Assembly (NCBI GenBank): GCA_002084535.1
Contig: NBLI01000143.1
Span: 1-12,460 of the forward strand
Reading direction: 5' to 3'
DNA from: Candidatus Zhuqueibacterota bacterium 4572_119
Lineage (GTDB): Bacteria; Zhuqueibacterota; Zhuqueibacteria; Thermofontimicrobiales; Thermofontimicrobiaceae
DNA length: 12,460 nt
Of the stretch, positions 6,712 through 12,460 are shown one piece after another (the first letter of the stretch is position 1; each line of letters opens with the position of its first letter). The notes under the pieces were generated by a model, which was not told the origin of the DNA, did no database searches, and worked only from the letters and a program-made list of their open reading frames with translations. The position numbers were made by a program, and so were the translations under genes.

Positions 6712-7488
6712 TTATTCAGTCACCTCGCCGGTAACAATATTGAGTGTAAAAGTTGTTCCGCTCGCCAACGTTACACTCACTTCATCTCCACCGTTAAATT
6801 CAATGACAAAGTTTATGTTATATTCCACATCTTTTTCCTGGCGCAGACTTTCTTTGTTATAAGTTCCTTTTACCACAGCTTGCAAACGTCCGCTCTCTGG
6901 TAAGTATGTTGGACTATTTCGGTCTACAACAAGGTTTTCAATTGTAAAGGTACTTTGAGCTTCTGCTTCCAAATTTATTCTAACTCCTGAAAAACTATAT
7001 GATGAACTGTTAACCGAAGTTCCATTGAGGGTTATTTTTCCGGTAGTTATCCCTGATAATTCCAAATTTGTACTTCTGTTCAAATTAATTTCCTGAAGTC
7101 CGCTTACCGGGTCGTATTGCCCCGTCACTGTGCCGTTGTAAACAATCTTATCGGTTTGGTTTTCGTAATACCTGGGCTGCTCATTCCCATTAGAATCATA
7201 GAATGAGAGACTTAAAGAAAACGTGACCCATGAATTTGTAATGGTGGTATCGTAACCCACAGTTTTGGGCAGACTGCCCGGTTGGTTTGAAGCTGTTGTT
7301 GATGCCATTTGAATGTCTGCCATAATGCCTCCATCATTTTCAGCGACTTCTACGGAGATGATTTCCATTTGCTCTATTTCAGTAAGTTCGGTTACTTCTG
7401 CAGGATCCGATGGATTTTTCTCACATGCAAAAAGTAAAATCAGAGAGCTGACTGCAAAGAGTTTTAATGAATTAATTCTTGTTTTCAT
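6712..7488 (-). CDS. Small lipoprotein of unknown family
   Basis: A 258-residue exported protein. The signal peptide MKTRINSLKLFAVSSLILLF ends in a lipobox (LLFAC) with the lipidated Cys at residue 22; the next residue is Glu, so outer-membrane placement is plausible. GGAGG 7 bp before the ATG fixes the start. The acidic linker (residues about 25-50) is followed by a Thr/Ser/Asn-rich, strand-forming body: SWVTFSLSLSFYDSNGN, KIVYNGTVTGQYDPVSGL, LELSGITTGKITLNGT, SYSFSGVRINLEAEAQ, GRLQAVVKGTYN, and a C-terminal FTLNIVTGEVTE. This looks like an all-beta fold, perhaps a beta-solenoid-like sheet. I do not recognise the family and assign no function. It lies 59 bp behind the esterase gene on the same strand, with no terminator between, so the two are probably co-transcribed and the lipoprotein may work at the cell surface beside the esterase. 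Confidence 0.85.
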   Translation of the reverse strand: MKTRINSLKLFAVSSLILLFACEKNPSDPAEVTELTEIEQMEIISVEVAENDGGIMADIQMASTTASNQPGSLPKTVGYDTTITNSWVTFSLSLSFYDSNGNEQPRYYENQTDKIVYNGTVTGQYDPVSGLQEINLNRSTNLELSGITTGKITLNGTSVNSSSYSFSGVRINLEAEAQSTFTIENLVVDRNSPTYLPESGRLQAVVKGTYNKESLRQEKDVEYNINFVIEFNGGDEVSVTLASGTTFTLNIVTGEVTE

Positions 7489-7547
7489 GATGAAACCTCC
7501 TGTGTTGATTGTTAGTTGTTTGATTGTTTATTAATTCAAATTTGATA

Positions 7548-9446
7548 CTATTTCACATACATAACTTTATTCATAAATCTCTTCTTTTCATAGCTAACAT
7601 TCACCAGGTACATACCGCTGGGGCTATTTTTGGGCTGCCAGGTATAAATATTCTTTCCTGACATCAAATCAACTTTTTCCTGGTAAACTTTTTTCCCTAA
7701 AATATCATAAATTTCAATTTGGCACTTTCCTGCTGTTGATAATCCATTTAGCTGAATTTTAACAATCCCGTTAAATGGATTTGGGTACAGGTTTAGTGTG
7801 ATTTCTTCCGGGTGAAAAACAGGTTCGGGATTTATTCCTGAGCTGCCTGTTGTTTGAAATTCTCTGACAACACTCCATTCACTTTCACCTAACGCATTTA
7901 TTGATTTTACTCTCCAATAATACGTAGAGTTAGGCGCCAATTCAGATAATGACCAGGTTGTGTCAGCAATTTGGCAGTCAAAGATAATTGATTCTGCCCC
8001 AAAGTTTAAATCAGTAGAAACCATTAAATGATAGTAAAGCGCTTCTGAACATTTAAACCAACTCAAAGTTGGGGTCAGGGAAATATTTAAATCGTTTTCC
8101 ACTGGATATTCTAATTCTGGAGCTGTCGGAATATTCTGAATATAATCCGCCACCATCTGTGAGGAAACACTGTTCCAATTGACAGTATTAATGCAGTAAA
8201 TCTCTTCATAGTGCGCATCATAATCTGCGGGGAAGTCCATATCCAGGATTTGTTGAGGAATATCGGATTCATTTAATAATTTCAGTTCAACTGCTGGACC
8301 ATTTAATGCTAAAACATGGCTATAAAAATTTTGGGATTGCAGGGCAAATCCCGGCATGTCTTTAAAAGTATCAGTTACATTAATACCAATTATCAGAAAT
8401 GGCGGCTGATTCATTTTTATGAATTTAGCAGGTGATGCATTATCAAGCTGTGCTTCTTCCCAGCTCCCGAAAGCATTTAAACATAATGTTTTATATTGCA
8501 GCACTTCTGCGGCATCTAATCCAAGCGGATTGTTTGGCCATTCGACCAAATCATAAAGATCGTAGGCGCCGCTCATTGAAATGACGCCTTTAATAACATC
8601 AGTTGAAAGCCCGTGTGCATTTAAATAGTTTGTATCAGTTGCTAATAAAGAAACGAGATGTGCTCCGGCAGACTGACCAAAAAGAAAAATATTTTCCTGA
8701 TCTCCACCATACTCTTGAATATTTTCATAAACCCATTTAAAAGCTTTGGCAACATCTTCGATGTGGTCAGGGTGAACCGCATTCCATGGATCAGTGGAAA
8801 GTTCATAATTAGCAATTACTGTGGTGATGCTGTAATATCCGGCAAGCGTATTTCCTAATTCCATGTACATATTTTTGTCACCTTGTTTCCAGGCTCCGCC
8901 ATAATAAAAAACTAAAACAGGATTGTTTGATTTTCCGACTGGATGATAAATATCCAACTTGTGTTTATCACCTCCCGTGGCGGGCGGATCATCAAAAGGA
9001 ATATTAAAGGTTGTTTCAACTAAATCGATGACATATTCGACAGTTGCGATTTCACTTTTTTCCATACTCTCATTGATTGCAATGGCTTTGATTATTTTTG
9101 AACGATAGACCAAAGGTACATTTTCATCAGTTGGATCAGGATCATTATCACCGGTGAAAGTGACACTATCACCGCTTGCATGATTACTGACTAAAATGGG
9201 ACATCCTTGATATAGATATGAATTTTCATCCGGTGTTGATCCATTTGTTGTGTAATAGATGTTTACATCCGATGTTACACATTCAATTGTTACTGAAATT
9301 GGAGTATGATATTTTCCCTGTTCATAGTTAAAAAAGGGTTTCTCGATTGCTGTTGCCAATGAATGAGTTGTCAATAAATATAACAGGCTAATTAACAAAT
9401 GCGGAATTATTCGCAGTGGTTTTTCTTTGTTTTTAAAATAAAGCAT
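7548..9446 (-). CDS. Secreted modular carboxylesterase (alpha/beta hydrolase) with fibronectin III and type IX-style sorting domain
   Basis: A 632-residue exported protein with AAGGAG 6 bp before the ATG. Modules in order: signal peptide (about 1-33, HSLATA end); a chitobiase C-terminal-like beta domain (about 38-143; VNIYYTTNGSTPDENS); an alpha/beta hydrolase of the BD-FAE/Aes-like carboxylesterase group (about 160-430; LDIYHPVG, YYGGAWKQGD, GQSAGAH with nucleophile Ser259, likely Asp359 in NVTDTFKD and His412 in DYDAHYEEI); a fibronectin III domain (about 440-533; YYWRVKSINALGESEWS); and a C-terminal sorting domain (about 549-632) opening LNLYPNPFNG and ending VMYVK, typical of type IX secretion cargo. 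It probably removes acyl or feruloyl esters from polysaccharides at the cell surface or outside; the substrate is not determinable. The oxyanion motif reads YYGGAW where HGGGW/HGGAW is usual. It heads a two-gene operon and diverges from the response regulator, whose suspected binding sites lie in its upstream region. Confidence 0.87.
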   Translation of the reverse strand: MLYFKNKEKPLRIIPHLLISLLYLLTTHSLATAIEKPFFNYEQGKYHTPISVTIECVTSDVNIYYTTNGSTPDENSYLYQGCPILVSNHASGDSVTFTGDNDPDPTDENVPLVYRSKIIKAIAINESMEKSEIATVEYVIDLVETTFNIPFDDPPATGGDKHKLDIYHPVGKSNNPVLVFYYGGAWKQGDKNMYMELGNTLAGYYSITTVIANYELSTDPWNAVHPDHIEDVAKAFKWVYENIQEYGGDQENIFLFGQSAGAHLVSLLATDTNYLNAHGLSTDVIKGVISMSGAYDLYDLVEWPNNPLGLDAAEVLQYKTLCLNAFGSWEEAQLDNASPAKFIKMNQPPFLIIGINVTDTFKDMPGFALQSQNFYSHVLALNGPAVELKLLNESDIPQQILDMDFPADYDAHYEEIYCINTVNWNSVSSQMVADYIQNIPTAPELEYPVENDLNISLTPTLSWFKCSEALYYHLMVSTDLNFGAESIIFDCQIADTTWSLSELAPNSTYYWRVKSINALGESEWSVVREFQTTGSSGINPEPVFHPEEITLNLYPNPFNGIVKIQLNGLSTAGKCQIEIYDILGKKVYQEKVDLMSGKNIYTWQPKNSPSGMYLVNVSYEKKRFMNKVMYVK

Positions 9447-9506
9447 GATTCGCTCCTTAAGTTTAGTTAGTTGTTAAAAAAAATATTGTACAAAATTGTT
9501 GGTCTG

Positions 9507-9512
9507 AATATA
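9507..9512 (-). promoter_or_regulatory. Candidate -10 box of the esterase operon
   Basis: TATATT on the - strand, about 60 bp before the esterase ATG. The -35 position (ACACTT at 9530-9535) is far from consensus and merges with phased repeat set A, as in promoters that depend on an OmpR/PhoB-type activator. This is a guess from position and spacing. Confidence 0.35.
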
Positions 9513-9531
9513 CGGCTTTGAAAACAAAAAA

Positions 9532-9564
9532 GTGTTACAAAGATGTTGAAAAAACGTTGAAAAT
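9532..9564. promoter_or_regulatory. Phased direct repeats, set A (candidate response-regulator box)
   Basis: Three 11-bp direct repeats lie end to end: GTGTTACAAAG (9532-9542), ATGTTGAAAAA (9543-9553), ACGTTGAAAAT (9554-9564). The period equals one helical turn, the classic layout for tandem binding of OmpR/PhoB-family regulators. The set lies next to the predicted esterase promoter, and an OmpR-family gene starts 280 bp away. Confidence 0.55.
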
Positions 9565-9730
9565 AAATCACAAAAAACATACCAAATAATTGAGGCGCTT
9601 CATAAATTTGAAATATTATGATCTATTTAGTAATCGATTAAGCGAAATGTTGATTGAGATCACAACCATTTTAAAAATAATATTGCTGTCACAGACTAAA
9701 TGAATCAAATCTAACAAAATTGAAAAAAAG

Positions 9731-9774
9731 TTGTTGCGAAATTGTTGCGCTCTTCTTTAAAAGTTGTTATTCCA
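9731..9774. promoter_or_regulatory. Phased direct repeats, set B (candidate response-regulator box)
   Basis: Consecutive 11-bp units: TTGTTGCGAAA (9731-9741), TTGTTGCGCTC (9742-9752), a degenerate TTCTTTAAAAG (9753-9763), then TTGTTATTCCA (9764-9774). They share the xTGTTGxxAAA pattern, orientation and period of set A. They end 70 bp before the response regulator ATG, so autoregulation is plausible. A weak promoter follows: TTGAAT (9785-9790), 16 bp, TAAATT (9807-9812). Confidence 0.55.
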
Positions 9775-9844
9775 TTATTTTTGCTTGAATTTATGAAATA
9801 TTTTCCTAAATTAAATACAGTGATTTAATTAAAAGGAAAAAACC

Positions 9845-10528
9845 ATGAAACAAATTTTATTAATAGAAGACGAAGCTGGCATCTCCCAGATGATTAAGGT
9901 TCAATTAAAGATGTTCGGGTTTGAAGTTCAAACTGCATTAGATGCGCAGACAGCTTTAAGTATAAAAAATATTGAAGCTGTTGATGCTATTATTTTAGAC
10001 TGGATGCTGCCAGATGAAGAAGGACCCAATTTAATCCCAAAACTTCGTCAAAAGACAAACGCCCCCATATTAATGTTAACAGCCCGTTCGGAAATGGTTG
10101 ATAAATTAATGGGTTTCGAAGCCGGCGCAGATGATTATCTTACTAAACCATTTGATATGATGGAATTGATTGCCCGGATCAAGGCTTTGATTCGAAGAAG
10201 TAGCCATGGCGTGGATGGAAAGGAAAAAACTACCATTACTTATAAGGGTCTTTCGCTGAATTTAGAAACACGGCGGGTTGAAATTGATGGAGATGAGATT
10301 GAACTCACACCGACCGAATTTACAATTTTAGAAATAATGATCAAAAAGCCCGGAGTTGTCTTTAGCCGTAATAAGCTAATTGAGTTGGTTATGGGGTATG
10401 AATATGAAGGTTATGGTCGGACGCTTGATTCACACATCGCACGGCTGCGTAGCAAACTTGAATTGGATGTGAAATCTCCGGAGTACATAATTACGGTATT
10501 TGGAATAGGGTATAAATTGGGAAAATAA
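9845..10528 (+). CDS. OmpR/PhoB-family response regulator
   Basis: A 227-residue DNA-binding response regulator of normal length. The receiver domain (1 to about 118) has the acidic pair Glu8-Asp9, phospho-acceptor Asp52 (AIILDWMLP), Thr79 (LMLTARSE) and Lys101 (DDYLTKPF), all intact. The C-terminal winged helix (about 128-227) has LTPTEFTILEIMIKKPGVVF, the recognition-helix region GRTLDSHIARLRSKL and the terminal IITVFGIGYKLG hairpin. AAAGGA lies 7 bp before the ATG. The kinase gene begins 3 bp after the stop, so they form one operon. Likely targets are the two sets of 11-bp repeats upstream, i.e. itself and the divergent esterase/lipoprotein operon. Because the partner kinase is broken as read, phosphorylation would have to come from another kinase or small phosphodonor. 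Confidence 0.95.
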   Translation: MKQILLIEDEAGISQMIKVQLKMFGFEVQTALDAQTALSIKNIEAVDAIILDWMLPDEEGPNLIPKLRQKTNAPILMLTARSEMVDKLMGFEAGADDYLTKPFDMMELIARIKALIRRSSHGVDGKEKTTITYKGLSLNLETRRVEIDGDEIELTPTEFTILEIMIKKPGVVFSRNKLIELVMGYEYEGYGRTLDSHIARLRSKLELDVKSPEYIITVFGIGYKLGK

Positions 10529-10531
10529 ACC

Positions 10532-11806
10532 ATGTTTTTTAAATCATTCTACACACGGATCATTTTTATTCTTTCTATAATGTCGCTGACCCTTTTCATG
10601 ATACTTGCCTATGTGAATACTGTGTTGTTTAAAAATGAATTACTTGAATCGTTCAGCAGGGTAGAAAAACCGCGAATAATAAAGATATTCAAAGAACTTG
10701 ATGAAAGATTTTCCAACGAATTTACACCAGACCAGGTAAAAGCAAAAATTGATTCATTGTTTTTTGAATTTAATATTGATGTTTTTGATAGGGCAGGGAA
10801 TTGGATTGCTGGCTCTGAATCATATATGAATAAAGATGTTGTAGAAAAAAGTAATTCAAAAAAGCTATATGAACAAATCAGGTTTGCCAGTTTTGTGAAA
10901 ATTTATTATAATCCAAATAAGGACTCGGAATTCCATGCTATCAAAATCCATTTGAGATTTGTAGATTCTCCCATATTCAATCAGGTATTTCTCAATTTTT
11001 TACTTTCTGGTGTTTTTGTTATCCTTGTTTCAGCTTTGGTGGGTTGGCGGCTTGTTTATTATTTGAATAAAAGGCTGGATCGTCTAAAAAAAGGAGTCAG
11101 TAAAATAACGAATGGAGAATTTGATATTAAGCTGGAGGACAAGGGCAGTGATGAAATCGCTTTCCTGGCGAAAAATTTTAATCATATGTCCAGTGAGATT
11201 AATAAGTCCTTGAATTTATGGATGTATTATCAGAAGACCAGCGAAAGAACCTTTTACCGGTTGTTAAAAAGGATTTGAGCCGGGTTATAAAAATTACTAA
11301 TGATATGCTTCAATTAGCACAGATTCGTGAACCGGCTTATCAATTTGAATTTAAACAAATCGATTTACTGGATTTCATTTTAGAAGAACACAGCCACTTT
11401 GTTCATAAAGCGTCCGCTCAGAAAGTAACAGCAATTTATGAAAATAAGGTGCAGAAAAAAATAAAACTAAATACAGATGCGGAAAGATTTTCTCAAATCC
11501 TTGATAACCTTTGGAATAATGCATTAAAATATGGTGATCATAGCTATCCAACTGAACATTGATCCTGAAATGCTGTTTGATCCTTTTTACCGAGATCCCG
11601 GGACAACTGATAGAGTAAGCGGTTCCGGTTTGGGATTATCAATTGTAAAAGAATTAACCGAAAAAATGGACGGTCAAATTATCCCGACTCTAACAGATGA
11701 AAAAATTGAGATTGCTTTATTTTTTAAGTTTGAAAACGAACCCTTCTCAGAAGAAAAAAAGAAACAATTGTCAATCCCCAAACTGAAGCGAAAAAGAAAA
11801 AAATGA
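10532..11806 (+). pseudogene. Sensor histidine kinase, disrupted by two internal losses with frameshifts
   Basis: Partner of the regulator just upstream, with a 3-bp gap. The first part is intact: membrane helix 1 (about 8-30), a periplasmic sensor of about 115 residues with no recognised domain, membrane helix 2 (about 149-171) and a HAMP linker (about 172-225). At about 11210 the frame should enter the H-box; instead SEINKSLN meets sequence that reads correctly only in the next frame (LEFMDVLSEDQ...SRVIKITNDMLQLAQI), so the phospho-acceptor His block (VSHELRTP in relatives, about 25 residues) is absent. That frame continues through the N-box (NNALKYGD) and stops at 11562. The original frame resumes at about 11558 with IDPEMLFDPFYRDPG and GSGLGLSIVKEL, so the D-x-G-x-G ATP block (about 25 residues) is also missing. 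Without these two blocks it cannot autophosphorylate. The two shifts compensate, returning to the first frame. The Lys-rich tail (KLKRKRKK) is natural-looking. Confidence 0.82.
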
Positions 11807-11857
11807 TTTGGCGGCTTCAATAATTGTTGCATAAAGAAATAAAGGAGCAAATCAAAG

Positions 11858-12460
11858 ATGGTAAAGAAAATAACATTTTTTGTTTTAATTCTGTTCACAA
11901 TTTCTTTAAAAGCTGAGGTAAAAGTTAATACTATAAATTTTCTTGAATCTGTGGGAGTAAATTTTAATGGCGCCGGACCTTTGCTGGTGCAGATGGATTC
12001 TATAAGGAACAGGATAATACTGGCAAACACACTAAGTTCGTCAGTTTCAATTATTGAAGGTCAAACTCACGAAGTTACAAATATTCCTTTAACTGGAAGG
12101 GCATACCAGCATTTGAAATCCGAAGCAATGACGATCAATCAAAAAAATGGAAATATATACCTGATTAGCCGAAATTGCTTTCACCTAATCTATCCGGATA
12201 AAAAAACTTCAGAAACAATTCAAACAGAAAAGCAGTTTGAGTCCATTGCTGTTGATGAAACCACCGGTAATGTTTTTCTTGCCGGAAGGGAATGTAAAAA
12301 CCTCGCTTTTTACAATGCCCGAACAAAGAAATTTAAATTGAAAAAATGGCTGGAAACTGAAGAAAAATTAATTAATATGAACGCGACTCCTCCACCGCCA
12401 ATACGCAAAGTCATTGCCGATTCTGATCTTGGTCAAATTATCGCTATTGATGGATTAACT
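11858..12460 (+). CDS. Secreted protein, probable beta-propeller, N-terminal part
   Basis: Open to the right edge; 201 codons are visible. AAAGGAG lies 10 bp before the ATG. A signal peptide (MVKKITFFVLILFTISLKA) is likely cleaved after residue 19, so the product is exported. The mature part has repeated short strands with the pattern of YVTN/NHL-type propellers: NRIILANTLSSSVSIIEG, NGNIYLISRNCFHLIYPD, TGNVFLAGRECKNLAFYN. Each is a hydrophobic strand pair around a polar turn. A Pro run (TPPPP) sits near residue 180. The specific family and function cannot be assigned from this part. It starts 51 bp after the kinase remnant on the same strand with no terminator between, so it may be transcribed with the two-component genes. 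Confidence 0.8.
   Translation, partial: MVKKITFFVLILFTISLKAEVKVNTINFLESVGVNFNGAGPLLVQMDSIRNRIILANTLSSSVSIIEGQTHEVTNIPLTGRAYQHLKSEAMTINQKNGNIYLISRNCFHLIYPDKKTSETIQTEKQFESIAVDETTGNVFLAGRECKNLAFYNARTKKFKLKKWLETEEKLINMNATPPPPIRKVIADSDLGQIIAIDGLT

Noticed and set aside
10532..11806. Programmed ribosomal frameshifting in the kinase
   Set aside because: No slippery heptamer is apparent at the joins, and both joins also lack conserved protein blocks, which frameshifting cannot explain.
11824..11834. Third response-regulator box (TTGTTGCATAA) before the last gene
   Set aside because: Only a single unit matches; there is no neighbour at 11-bp spacing, so it is within chance.
11674..12030. Minus-strand 118-codon frame
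   Set aside because: Antisense to the kinase end and to the signal-peptide region of the last gene; no family features.

Overview
The window looks like chromosomal DNA from a moderately AT-rich, Gram-negative member of the FCB group (Bacteroidota / Ignavibacteriota / Calditrichota / KSB1-like lineages). The evidence is a large secreted esterase ending in a type IX-secretion-style sorting domain (LYPNPFNG followed by a beta-sandwich tail), lipoproteins with clear lipoboxes, a lipoprotein oligopeptidase B, a tricorn-type S41 protease and a C-rich palindromic intergenic repeat. I cannot name the genus. No rRNA, tRNA, CRISPR array or insertion sequence is visible.

Layout. 3-605 (+): C-terminal 200 residues of a tricorn-like S41 protease, followed by a palindromic C/G-rich element that can act as its terminator. 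763-1248 (+): a GNAT acetyltransferase whose N-terminal part is gone, its reading frame now beginning inside a 5 x 18-bp tandem repeat. 1434-1526 (-): the last 30 codons of a VapC/PIN toxin. 1545-2137 (-): an apparently intact Phd/YefM antitoxin - RelE/ParE toxin operon with a promoter and an inverted-repeat operator. 2203-2603 has no gene. 2704-4548 (+): oligopeptidase B lipoprotein with intact triad but a shortened propeller. 4783-6423 (+): sodium:solute symporter, apparently short by about one membrane segment. A bidirectional terminator at 6611-6652 separates it from a convergent pair on the - strand: a modular secreted esterase (7548-9446) and a small lipoprotein of unknown family (6712-7488). 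A divergent intergenic region (9447-9844) carries two sets of 11-bp-phased direct repeats. Rightward of it lie an OmpR-type response regulator (9845-10528), a broken sensor kinase (10532-11806) and the start of a secreted, probably beta-propeller, protein (11858 to window end).

How the parts connect. The strongest regulatory inference is that the OmpR-type regulator binds the two phased GTTG repeat sets between its own gene and the esterase/lipoprotein operon, controlling both. Its cognate kinase, as read here, lacks the phosphoacceptor-His block and the G1 ATP-binding block, so the regulator is either orphaned or the kinase sequence is wrong.

The most unusual theme is that several genes (oligopeptidase B, symporter, and the kinase twice) each appear to have lost one internal block of about 25-100 codons while the flanks stay well conserved. 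This is either real deletion-driven decay or a systematic assembly error, and it is the thing to check first. The block sizes are judged from remembered family sequences, not from an alignment I ran.
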